The notes under the pieces are model-generated. The model saw only the letters and a program-made list of their open reading frames with translations. It searched no databases and was not told the origin of the DNA. The translations under genes were made by a program, and so were the position numbers. From positions 57,874,091-57,938,090 of the forward strand of contig NC_067195.1 in assembly GCF_000699445.3 (NCBI RefSeq): DNA of 64,000 nt, given 5' to 3'. Numbering within the stretch: position 1 is the stretch's first letter; each line of letters begins with the position of its first letter. Below, piece by piece: positions 23,645-34,661 of this stretch. Source of the stretch: Schistosoma haematobium (taxonomy: Eukaryota > Platyhelminthes > Trematoda > Strigeidida > Schistosomatidae).

Positions 23645-23850
23645 TTGAAATCATGTGTCGATTGAAGCTAGACCACCATGGGAAACCTGCAAGCACTGGA
23701 CGGCCGTTTTATCCTAGTATGGTACTCCTCAGCAGTGCGCATCCACGATCCAGCACCACGCGGGGCTCGAACCCAGGACCTACTGGCTTCGCGCGCGAGC
23801 ACTTAACCACTAGACCACTGAGCCGGCATCCAACGGTGTTAATGATTTCA
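23645..23850 (-). repeat. Family B hammerhead SINE framed by a 19-bp inverted repeat
   Basis: Minus-strand copy with good tRNA-like boxes (GGCTCAGTGGTCTAGTGG, GGGTTCGAGCCCCG) and CTGAGGA, but GAAA reads AAAA. TTTCACAGGTTGAAATCAT before it and its exact reverse complement after it form the border. Confidence 0.75.
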
Positions 23851-24639
23851 ACCTGTGAAATTTCTAAAAACTCTCCACAAAACTCATTTTATTTCGTTAG
23901 GTTCTCATCAGCTGCTTACAACCTAAAATATTTGAAAATCAACATTATTATAGATATTGACATACTTATACAACAGAGGGCGATGAAGGATGAATATATG
24001 TAACATAATGTGGCAAAGATTTCGTTAGAGTTAATGAGGTCATAAAATTTTGTTTCGAATATATAGAGTTTGGGAGGGAAGGTTCCAGAAAATTGAAATG
24101 GTGATTAGAAATCATGGAATTAAAACACATTAGACGATTATATAATGAAGTGATCAAAAATAGATTAATGTTAATAAAGAGAGATATGAATTGAAATTGG
24201 TCAGTTATGAATGATATAATTATAAAATTCAGAAAGAGTTGAAATGACGTAATAAATCTTTCTTTGCCCTGGTAACATTCACCCCACCCCCTTTTATTTT
24301 TATTTATTTATATTTTATTTAGAATATTTAATCATAGCTTGCAAGCATTTTTAATCTGAACCAGCTTTAAATCCCGAAATATTTAGCTACATAGAATCAG
24401 AATTCTATTCACTGAAACGATCTAATTAATTTTTCTCTGAATCCCAGTCCTAATTTGATTATATTTTATCTATTACAATTACACAAATGTTTTTATTATT
24501 TTAAAAAAAAATTGTATTATTACAAAAGATATTTCTACTTAGAATTCCTAATAATCATTCTTATTACATATCATTCCTTTAACATTTTCAATTATTGACA
24601 TTTTGGTTACCCTGATGATGATAACCTTTTATTCTAATA

Positions 24640-24725
24640 GTTGAGATCATGAAAACCTGGAAGCGTCCAGTGCTTCCAGGTTTTCATGATGGTCTAGCTT
24701 CAATTGACTCATAATCGCAACTTTT
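24640..24725. repeat. Perfect hairpin from the family B 3' end
   Basis: CATGAAAACCTGGAAGC, a 7-bp loop GTCCAGT, then GCTTCCAGGTTTTCATG: a 17-bp perfect stem made of two opposed copies of the SINE end that follows the ribozyme cleavage site. The flanks TGAGATCATGA / GGTCTAGCTTCAATTGACTC also belong to the family. Confidence 0.7.
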
Positions 24726-25014
24726 AAAATTACTATAATATTCACAAAAGCCCTTCTGATATTAAACTTTTTTTTCATTCATTCTCTGTCTTAGCAACTG
24801 TTGAGTTTTCTGATCTGAATGGCTTAAATACGAAGACATCATTTTAATAAAGTTATCAACGTTCACTTCCAGTTTTCTCTTACCATTTATTAAAACTATG
24901 TGATTACTAATCACTAAAAAATACGTAATTTATACGAGTATTCGTCATATTTGAACGAATTATTTATTTTGTATTGTTTGTTTGAATCATCCCATTGATG
25001 TTTAGGACTGCAAA

Positions 25015-25120
25015 TGATCAACTCTAGAATGTAGGTACATTCAGTTCATAAGTCACAAATAGGACGAGACACGCGTCCTGGATTCCACCGCCAACCACCA
25101 TCATTTCTGATAATTTGAAC
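25015..25120 (+). repeat. Sm-alpha hammerhead SINE, fragment
   Basis: GTAGGTACATTCAG, then AAATAGGACGAGACACGCGTC and CTGGATTCCACCGCC. The CUGANGA box is lost (GTTCATAAG) and GAAA reads GAGA. Confidence 0.65.
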
Positions 25121-26794
25121 AAACAGTTTAACAGAAAAATGTCTTAATTACTTGTAATTTATGTATAAAGGTTTATATCTTCACGTTTTTAATACTATAA
25201 ACTAAAAATGATCCAACTTTGTTAAAAGTTTAACTAAATGGTCATACAGAGACAATCGATTTCAGTCCCCAATATAAACAGTAGAAATTATACACACAAA
25301 CAAATAAATTCATGCCTTTCAAACAACATGGTGGTTAGCTGAACTAAGCAGTTTAATAAATAACATGTTAACATTTGAAGAAGTAGGTAACGAACTTGAA
25401 TTTCAGTATAAAAATTAGTATTGCGATGTAAGTTTATCCAGAAGATGAATTCTAAATAGATTAAAACTTATGTCCTGAACTCCACTGTTAGCTGCAATCC
25501 AACTTTAAAAACAGATAATTTATTCATAGATTTATATATGTTGAACTAAACAGCTTTGTAAACGAGTTTGTTGAGAAGGGTTTCGTCTCTATAATGACTT
25601 TTTATCAAATCCAAACTGTTAAAAATATAATACAAAGTATACACTTAGTGTATGTAAATTTGCACTTACATTACTTTTAAAAAATAACTATTGTATCATT
25701 GGTCAACTACTGATTTAATGTTTGATCATTATGTTTGTATGTTGTCATTCGATAGCAACTGTTAAAAATAGCATTGCATAAAATAAGTAATGAAATTCAT
25801 GGGGTAAAAATTTTTTTGATTGCTATTATTGAACTGGAATGGTTAGACACATATAAGAAATCGATTCAGTAATACATTGGTATTGTACAATATGTCGAAC
25901 CTTACGGTGTCTGGTTCTATGCTGTTTGTTAAGATAAGTATTCACTATTCACATGACCTAAATTGAGAGACAACAACTGATCATAGATTTTATTACCTCT
26001 TTAAAGGAAAGAGATTAATGAAAATTATATCGAATCTTCACAAAATATATTTGAGATATTCAAATAAATTCAGTCACCTTAGTGATTGAGATTTGTACGA
26101 ATAAGATATTTCTAGTATTTTCCATTTGTTCAACACTCAGTTTATTTGTAAATTGATGTATTGATGATTTGACTAAAATTCACGAAGACTTGAAATGAAT
26201 TTTATTGTTTGTTTTTATTGTAGCTCATTGTTCAAGTTGTTCAATTTTCTTTTTAGTATTGAGTTTAATGTTCAACCCAACTCAACATAACGTCCAATAA
26301 TTAGTACTTATTTATGTCTTATTTTCTTGATAAGTTCATCTATAATGTACTTTTATGATGTGAATTTTATTAGGTCACATTTTTATTTAACTTTATATAG
26401 ATCATGACGAGACCGTGATGTATTATTTGTTGTTTATATGTATCTAGTTTTATTATTTTTACAAACTGAAGTAAACATATTTTTATATCAATAGGTAGGT
26501 AGTGTGCATATGAAATCCAATGTAATAAAAGTAAATAATATAAATGTGTGTATTCTAGTTTTGAAGTAGAGGTTTTATGAAGATTTGTATAATTTTCAGG
26601 TGATATTCATCACGAATAGAATTTAGATAAAGTACAGGTAAAAATCAAATAGCGCTAAATAGGTATTTCACCCTAGTAGAGGACTGATAAGAAGTAAGCA
26701 CTTACGACGCCAATCCAGTAGCGAAATATTTAGGCACCAATTACGAGATCTGAATGTCATTAGAAGGATTTCCGGTAAAGCTATGGATACATAC
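25121..26794. other. Intergenic, nothing firm
   Basis: AT-rich. Sequence just beside the RTE fragment (26668-26790) has an open frame continuing past the point where RTE similarity ends, without a recognised family. Confidence 0.4.
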
Positions 26795-27696
26795 TTCTGA
26801 GGAGCTATATAATGTGATTTGGTGAGATCCATGTAGTTTTGTGTATTGTTTGTTAGGGAATTCAGAGCCACCTATAAATATTTTGTGGAATGCAAAGAAA
26901 ATTTCAAACCTCTCACCATTCTTGTTCGTTTCTCCTGATCAGTCCATGTCGTCCCATGATATCTTCATACCGAGTGTTGTCCATTCCAACATTGATACTT
27001 AGATCTCCCATCAGAATTATTAGGTGCTTTCCTGATCACTTCACTATGATCAATTGCAGCCTCTCATAAAACTTGTCTTTATAGTCTTCGTTCCTATCGA
27101 TAGTGGGTGCATAACATTGGATAACATTCATTGTGATTCCCTCCTTCTTCGTTTTGAACGACGATTTGATTATCCTGGATCAGTCGGATTCCCATCGTAT
27201 AAGTGCATTAGATACTTCTTTGTACAAAATCAGAGCAACTACTCGAGTGTGTGGAGCAGCTGCTTCCTCGTGACCGGAGTACAACGGCATCTCTCCTGAA
27301 TATATCTTTCTCTGTCGAGCTTGAGTACAATGGGTTACACTGATACCGAGCACCGTCAAGTTGTAGCTCTTAATTCCCATAGCTATTCGATTAGTCCTTC
27401 CGATCTCCCACATTGTCTGGACATTCCGTGTACCTATATTAATTGTTTCTCTGGTTGTTAGAAGGGGCACCGACCTCGTCACTTTCGAAGTGTGTTGACT
27501 TTCACCATGACGCGTCATAATTCTTCTGAAGGATTGTTCAACTCGGAGGACAGATTTTAAATGGTTTGATTTGTTTATTCTAGTTAGCGTTTTTAGTGTT
27601 GTTTTCTACTAGATGGGGTTGATGAAACCATACTCAACTCAACTCTTTTGTGTGGGCTTGGAACCGGCAATAATCCTAAAAGGGTTACAGGTGGAT
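26795..27696 (-). mobile_element. RTE element, 5' part only (leader and endonuclease start)
   Basis: The minus strand reads the leader, the conserved ATG (near 27508) and the endonuclease N-terminus ([19 protein letters not shown], then [16 protein letters not shown]), with frameshifts and stops. Similarity fades near 26795, where the reading would continue into the endonuclease C-terminal part. It is nearly identical to 58850-59560 and belongs to a different subfamily from the intact copy at 12558. The 3' end is missing, which ordinary 5' truncation does not explain. Confidence 0.75.
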
Positions 27697-28447
27697 ATAG
27701 GAATCGGACATGTTATAATGTATTTCATCGTTTCCAGATGATGTGAACAGTTGAAATTATTGACTTCCAACTCATTTGAAATATTTCAGCCGTATGTATA
27801 TTCCTTTTTCATGAATAGATTTACGATCGTACAACAGTAAAATAACGCCATTTTGTATTTGAATACACACAGTTCAACCACTGGGTATGTACTATTATTG
27901 ATTTGAAAGTAATTCTTATCATAATTTGATACCAGATTGAGAAGTAAAAGGCATTTGGTGTCAAAAGTCAGCTGTCTTATTTTAGTTCATGGTAAAGATT
28001 CGTCCTTTGAGCAGGATGGTTTGATTGAAGAGCATTCATTGCTTCATGAGGGAATTTACTTCATTTCTCATAAATGATTACTAAAATAAAAATATCAACT
28101 CTAAATATAAAATATGACTGATTTATTTAATTGATTTCATTAAATGAAGTCGATGATAACAGGAAACAATGAAATATAACATTTTAATGTATAATTACTC
28201 AGTTTTTTACGATACTAATGCTTGTTCTCGTCTACAATTATACGTAACTCTGGCCAGTTTAATAATCCATACTTGATAATAACATATGAATAATATGACT
28301 CTGTTTAAGCAATCCATATTCCTACCATAAAAAAGTTAATTATTTATTAATAATAATACTTTAATGTTGTTATATTGATTAATGTTCGTGGATCATCCAA
28401 TTAACTAATTATGTTCCTCTCACCAAAAAATAGACAATTAATTTATT
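27697..28447. other. Intergenic, nothing recognised
   Basis: No gene, RNA or repeat identified. Confidence 0.5.
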
Positions 28448-28705
28448 TCACAGTTGAATTCATGAATCGACTAAAGCTAGATCAGCATGAAAAACCTGGG
28501 ACTCCTCAACAGTGCGCATCCATGATCCCGCACCGCGGTACCCGAACCCAGGACCTTCGGTCCCGTGCGCAAACGTTTAAGCTCCCGACCACTGAACCGG
28601 CATCCAACGATATTAATGTCTAACTTCAACCAATTCATAAGATTGCGCTTCCATCCACCATTGTCATCAGTGAGTTACTATCTCACAACAAACCTGGTTA
28701 ATTAT
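28448..28705 (-). repeat. Family B SINE with ribozyme core deleted
   Basis: tRNA-like part and 3' end are present, but AAACCTGG joins directly to GACTCCTC, removing stem III, GAAA and half of stem II. Confidence 0.7.
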
Positions 28706-29439
28706 AAATGTACTACTCAAAACGTCTACCGACATGAATCTAAACGCTTACATGTAGAATATTATTTAGAAAATTTTGTGAAATATCTTTGTATTTTTAT
28801 AATTGGGTGAGTACAAGTCACTCAGTTAAATTATTGCTGTTCTGATTGATAGTTTGAAACGGTGAAGAATTTTGTGCTGAAAATCGATCGGTTACTGTAT
28901 ACAGTAACCAAGTTGGAACTATTATTAGTAGACGATAACTGTCTTTAAGTTTAATAATCACTGAATTAAATTATTCACAGTTTCATTATTAGTCAGCTTT
29001 TACTACAAAATGATCTTAATTATGGGTACGCAGTTTAGAATCCTTAAATAAGACGTGGCACCTATCTATCGAGTACTGTCAAATTTCTAATGGTTCTTTA
29101 ACTGACTTTATTTCGTGTAAAGAAGCTGTAAAAGTTAAAGAATAATGAGAAAAAATTATATGCGGAGATACTTATATCATTGGCTGTTTTTGTTCCTTGT
29201 TCTTAGTATAATTTCTGTTCTCCCAAGTTGTATATGGTAATATGAATCTTGTAAATAAACTCCAATCCATAAAACATTACATTATTCACTTTTCCACCTG
29301 GCAGAGCTGGTGTTTCAGTATTTCTTCCAAGAAAATGTCTAATCCTAAATGCTGTATGCTATCACGAACGAAAATAGAGAAAGCAGTAACATTCTCGAGT
29401 ATTATACCGTAGGTTAACAAGTTCATCTTACCTTTTAAT

Positions 29440-29900
29440 AATGTGTGTAAAGTCGTTTTTTTTAGAAAATGAAAACAATTAGTCTCTTTGATAAATTTGT
29501 TTAGTGTAATAAGAGGATGAAGATCATCAAAGCTATATGATATATTAGCACAATACGTATCAAAAAATTTAGTCGCACATATACTAGTTAAGAACATTCG
29601 TATGTGAAAAAAATTAAAAGGTCAACTAGACAAATAGAAGGAAATAAGGACAAACAAGAAGATAAGAATGGTTCTTTTCTTAAGTAAACACTGTGAAACT
29701 CACCAAGATGAATAATAAACTGTATTATCAGGATAGGTTTAGAGTGAGAACAAACCAATTTGAATGAGTAAAGAGGGGTTTAACTTTCGTATGACCAACG
29801 CTTCAATAAAAATTAGTATACACCCTGAACACATTTGTACAAAACCATAAAAGCCAAGTTAGAATCAATCTCATAACCACAAGTATGTATGACCAGACTG
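29440..29900 (-). mobile_element. Penelope-like 3' fragment
   Basis: 29450-29720 matches the left terminal arm of the element at 20770. 29740-29890 matches the end of its GIY-YIG region on the minus strand (KSVKG-like, QKQF-like). It is cut at about 29900 next to an LTR-like repeat. Confidence 0.65.
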
Positions 29901-29925
29901 TTTAAAATGTATGGTGCTAATATAT

Positions 29926-30385
29926 TGTAGTGGCTTAGCTTCGTTAATTGACCACCTTGATAACCGTTATTATAGGAATCCCAACGGTGTTTGAAATCAG
30001 AAGGCAATGAGAAGCGGCAACTACAATTTATTAGCGGATAGCACGGATCACGAACCCATAAGCACATTGAGCGAATTTGAAGCAGAGAGGCGAATTTGTG
30101 TATGCGAGAAAATACAGAAGCAAATTTATAGTCAAATCCAATAGGGCGCAGCTAGGTAAGGCGAAGGCTAATAATGTGATCTGAGTACATATATACGTGG
30201 GGAAAGAGAAGGAATCATCGAGTGATATGTAAGCGATCAATATTTAAGCTTGAAAGAGATATGTGCGTAGGCTGTCATGTGGTCAAGCGTACACGTTTAT
30301 ACAGATAAGATAGTGATCATAATAGTAGAAAGAAATATGCGAATTGTTACTGTTAGAATAACATTGTCTGTTAAGTATGTTAATA
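29926..30385 (-). mobile_element. LTR-like repeat, family 2
   Basis: The minus-strand end CCACTACA and the block CTTCTGATTTCAAACACCGTTG are shared with 58422-58849, as is TAATAAATTGTAG (polyadenylation-like). The upstream boundary is unclear. It cuts into the Penelope fragment ending near 29900. Confidence 0.5.
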
Positions 30386-30439
30386 AAAGGGTTTAACAAA
30401 ACTTAACCATAATCGAAATTGGTATTAGGAGAGCTGAAT

Positions 30440-30580
30440 AGATCAATGTTAGGCCACCACTGAAAACCTGGAAGCACTGGATGGTCGTCTCGTCGTAGAA
30501 TGGGACTCGACAGCAGTGCGCATTCATGACTTCTCACGTGAGACTCGAACTCAAAATTCTCCAGAACCCTATACTGATAG
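30440..30580 (-). repeat. Family B SINE fragment
   Basis: CCTGGAAGCACTGGATGGTCGTCTC and GGGACTCGACAGCAGTGCGC on the plus strand show a decayed hammerhead; the tRNA-like part is lost after AGACTCGAACTC. Confidence 0.6.
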
Positions 30581-30689
30581 TTTTTTATTGTTTTTCCGAC
30601 TATTATTGAGTCTATTTAACGATGAAATAGTAAGTCCCTTAAATGATCACAGATCTGTTAAGTAAAGTAATTTATCATGAGATTGAGTC

Positions 30690-31060
30690 GTTAAATATGT
30701 ACAATTATCACGATAATGATTCATCAGTTCTATTGAATTTTCTGCGTGACTATAGTTTATGGATGAATCAGTCGGGTTTAAGATACTAGGTTGGATTTCA
30801 GTGTGAAACTAATCAATCCATATGGCTAAATAGCATTTTAGCATTAAAGCTGATGGAATTTTATGATATATACAGTTTCTAGCTCTAAGGTTCAGCTGTA
30901 AATTCTAATACTAATTCCTCACACTGATTTATAACCTTCACTTAACCCTGGTAAGTTAGTCGACATTCTCGAGGTCACTTAAGCATCACTCACAGGGCGT
31001 CCATAATTTATAGTCTCACCGAATTTTCTCTTCACATTACGTTGTTATATGTATTTATGT
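30690..31060 (+). repeat. Unclassified dispersed repeat
   Basis: Degenerate similarity in the same order to 43850-44440: TCAGTCGGGTTTAAGA, CACACTGATTTATAACC, and AATTTATAGTCTCACCGAA match AATTAATCAGGTTTAAGA, CACACTGATTTACAACC and AATCATGGTCTCACCGAAC. The part at 44090-44330 is absent here. Confidence 0.5.
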
Positions 31061-31549
31061 AACTGTCATTACTAAAACATACATTACAATCATAGTTGAA
31101 TATAATAAACAGAAATGAATTCATTACATCTCTCGATCACGTACAAGTTGTTTATCTTCAAATATTAAATAACAGTCAAAATATAACGCACGTAATAAGA
31201 ACAATAACAATTTAGACGAAAACGTACTACTTTCATATTTATGAAAAAATGACTAAACACAGTGAACACAATAAAGCATATATGCGTGTGATCGTTTCAC
31301 ATGAAAAAAAATAATAATAATAATAATAATAATAAGATCAAATGGTTTACTCTTCATATGATCGTTTGTCAACTTTTCATTTAGTTACATATTACAATGT
31401 CAATAAATAATTCAAAATAATTTAATTCTTAAGATTATCTCTTTGATTGTGTGCAACAAAACACAATGTGCCATTTAACTGTCACAGTTATATATATTTT
31501 CTGATCATATACAAAGTCATTTTGATTTTAGTATGAGGACTGATGGAGA

Positions 31550-31745
31550 TTGTAGTATTTAAACAATTGAATTCACTAGTCGATCTAAGCTAGATCACGA
31601 CTGAAAACCGTGAAGCACTGAACGGCTGTTTCGTCCTGGTGTGGGACTCCGCAACAATGCAAAACCATAATTTTGCACCCAGGACTCAAATCCAGGACCT
31701 CCGGTTTCATGCGCTAACGCTTAACCTCTAATCCACTGATTTATT
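31550..31745 (-). repeat. Family B SINE, degenerate
   Basis: GAAGCACTGAACGGCTGTTTC, then GTCCTGGTGTGGGACTCCG and CGCTAACGCTTAACCTCTA on the plus strand; core box damaged (TTGCGGAG). Confidence 0.65.
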
Positions 31746-32048
31746 TGTCTATTTTTAACAGGGATATATGATAATGATAGAATGTAACAATTAAAGCTAT
31801 CACTAATTTTAAGTTTCAAGTTTTATAGGATTACTAAGTTAATTTCATGTTTATTCAATGATTAATTAAATCAAATATTCTCACTATACTATCAAAATAA
31901 TTGAGAACATGTAAAAAAGTTATTTATCCTTTGAAAAGTTAACTTGTTTCTACTCCTTACAATATTACTAATTTATCATTTCTATGATGAAACAACAATA
32001 TTATACATAACTTAATTTACAGATAATTCCCATTTAAACATTAAAAAT

Positions 32049-32785
32049 TAAAAACACAAAGTTCAATGAAGGGATCTCTTTTCAACGAATGTATATTACC
32101 AAGCTGTACAACTGTATATATATATGACAATTTTCTTTTATTGAATTACTAGTTCCGTGAGGAAATGTGAACACGACTAGCAAAGATGATGTAATAGAAG
32201 GATTATAATATCAGATTACGTAATATGAATAATAACAATGAACTTCGTAAATTAGGAACGAATTATAACGTGAATATAGTAAGATGACTAAAATGTTTTT
32301 ACTACAATAATTAAAGGTAATTAAAGGTCAGAGAGGTATAAAAAATAAATAAAGTGATATAATATGTAAAATATATGATGAATAAAATAATGAGAGTATG
32401 AGACATAAGTAAATGGGGTATGCAGCAATAATAATAATTAAGGCCAGGGTAACGATAACAATAGGACGTACTTCTTTTGTACGCATAGATCTGACTTGGG
32501 CTCGTAGATGGTAAGAGCTCCGGTCATTTTTAGGAGCTGGATACGAAGAAATCTAGGTACATTTGAACGAATAGTATATACAACCTTAAAATCAAACTGT
32601 GGATCCTTTAATTATTGTAGTAAAAACATTTTAGTCATCTTACTATATTCACGTTATAATTCGTTCCTAATTTACGAAGTCCATTGTTATTATTCATATT
32701 ACGTAATCTGATATTATAATCCTTCTATTACATCATCTTTGCTATTCTTGTTCACATTTCCTCATTGAACTTTGTGTTTTTAACC
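32049..32785. repeat. Large inverted repeat 3
   Basis: 32157-32317 is the reverse complement of about 32609-32760 with few differences, and 32049-32068 mirrors 32761-32785. The left arm alone has about 88 extra bp (32069-32156) bordered by TGA on both sides, an insertion after the repeat formed or a deletion from the other arm. The loop is about 290 bp with no coding sequence. Confidence 0.85.
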
Positions 32786-33047
32786 ACTTAATTTGTTTCA
32801 AAACAAAACAGTTTTTACATTAAAAGATCATATGCATAGTTATTTAATGTTCTAATTTACTAATACAATCAACTACTATCATGTTAGATTTTAATTTTAT
32901 AAAGCCAATAGTAAGTTGTATTTTATCTGATTTCTTTTTTATTTTATTTATTTTAAAATAAAGTCATCCCATAGTATTTTTATGTTATAAAAGGATAAAA
33001 CTCATTCATATTGTACCTGTAACCCTGAAAAAAACATTTATTTAAAC

Positions 33048-33365
33048 AAAGATAGATAGTGGCTAGCAGTGGAATCCAGGAGGTGAGTCTCGTCCTATTT
33101 GAGCTTTGTCGGCTGGATGTACCTGCATTGCAGAGTTGTTGTTCACTCTGGGACTTATTCAGGTACATCCAAAATAGGAAGAAATGCGCGTCCTGGTTTC
33201 CACTGCTAACTACTATCTATCTTTGATTTAAACACTTATGACTTAAGGCTATATTGAGGTAATCCGCACAGGATGTACATATGCCAATATGATACTGATC
33301 CATTGCAGTCCTAAATAACAATGGGATGATACAAGTAAAACAACACCAAGTGAATTTATACATTT
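33048..33365. repeat. Two Sm-alpha SINE pieces, head to head
   Basis: 33048-33165 is a minus-strand copy (GGATGTACCTGCATTGCAG, CTCGTCCTATTTGAG). From about 33150 a plus-strand copy runs to ACACCAAGTGAAT. The plus copy has lost exactly the CUGANGA/stem II part between ACATCC and AAAATAGGA. Confidence 0.7.
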
Positions 33366-34059
33366 ATTTAATATAAAGAAAATAACGAAACACTATTTTC
33401 ATCAGTTTCATCATTTTTTTTGTTATTATTGTTACACTTTTCGAAAGAAGGATCTTTGTTTTTTGTTGAAAATAAATAAAAAATCTTCTACAAAATGAAT
33501 AATATTAAACAAATATAACTTGTAACGTTTCAACATGTAAAAAGAATTATTGAACTTTGAATAAAGTGAAAAAAATTTAAAAAAAAGAAGACTTTCTCAA
33601 GTAGATTTGTACAATAGAAATGAATAGTTAATACAAAGAAAAACAAACAAACGGTATCCATATAAGGATTCAAGAACTTATTGGATTACGTTTGTGAATA
33701 CAGAAAAACAAAATCAGACTCATAAAATCACATTAACGCTTACAGTGTTTGATGCAACAAGAAAAAAAAAAGAAAAACAAACAACCAAACAGACTAACGA
33801 TGATAATGATGATAATGATAGTGAAATTGAACACAGTAGATAGCAGGGAAAAAAATGGTGTTTTAAATCTTATTACATATGTATTCGTACAATTACAAAG
33901 ATAAATGTTATTTAGTTTAATTCAATAAGAAAATCTGTATATGTTCTTAAAGATTATTAGCAAAGTTAGTTGAAATAAATATAATTAAATTCTATGCCCA
34001 ACAAAATTGTTTGTCTATATTACATAATGAATTTTAGAAGAATATTTATATATATATAA
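33366..34059. other. 3' flank / likely 3' UTR of the phosphatase gene
   Basis: Very A/T-rich sequence following the stop codon on the minus strand. Several AATAAA-like signals are possible on the minus strand; none can be chosen. Confidence 0.45.
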
Positions 34060-34661
34060 TTATTTTTGAGTTTTAATTGGTATCACGGATGGTTTATCTG
34101 ATTCATGTGAACATTTACGAACAAGTGAACGTTTACGATTTGTACATGTTGTACTTACAGACCATGTTGAATTTATAGGTCTTTTACTATTAATTTTAAT
34201 ATTACCCAAATCATATATGGATAATGTTGAAGTAACATATCCTGGTGTAGTAGCATTACTTGAACTAGAAACTTTACACAATACAGAAGAAGAACGTGAT
34301 TGTGATTGAATCCAGTTAGATGATAAACTTACACTACGAGGTAGATTGTTTCTTTTTAACTTACCAGTTAAATTTTCTGCACTATTACGTTTTGTTAATT
34401 TATCTTTAGATTTCATATTGAATTTATCAGTGAAAATATTTGATTTACGACTATGTAAATCATGATAATAAGCTTGAAGTTGTCCCATAAAATGTAAATT
34501 TGGTCCAGCTACAGAACGACGTGCTTGTACAAATTCTAATGCTTTATAAACATTTAATCCACGATTATTGTATAAAAGATAAGCAATGACAACTGCAACT
34601 GATCGAGAAACACCAGCTAAACAATGAACTAAAACGATGCCATTATGCTTTCTTGCTTTTT
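34060..34661 (-). CDS. DUSP10: MKP last exon (catalytic P-loop and C-terminal tail)
   Basis: The acceptor ACTCTTACAG/AAAAAG leads into [19 protein letters not shown], with nucleophile C355 and R361 of the HCxxGxSRS loop, then [23 protein letters not shown] and a basic tail with [19 protein letters not shown] and many Ser residues. The tail of about 120 aa is longer than in vertebrate DUSP10, whose protein ends soon after the DSP domain; DUSP8/16 have long tails, so subfamily assignment is not absolute. Stop TAA 34062-34060. Confidence 0.92.

Noticed and set aside
23966..24157. 63-codon minus-strand frame
   Set aside because: No motif and no acceptable splice context; composition typical of random AT-rich DNA.
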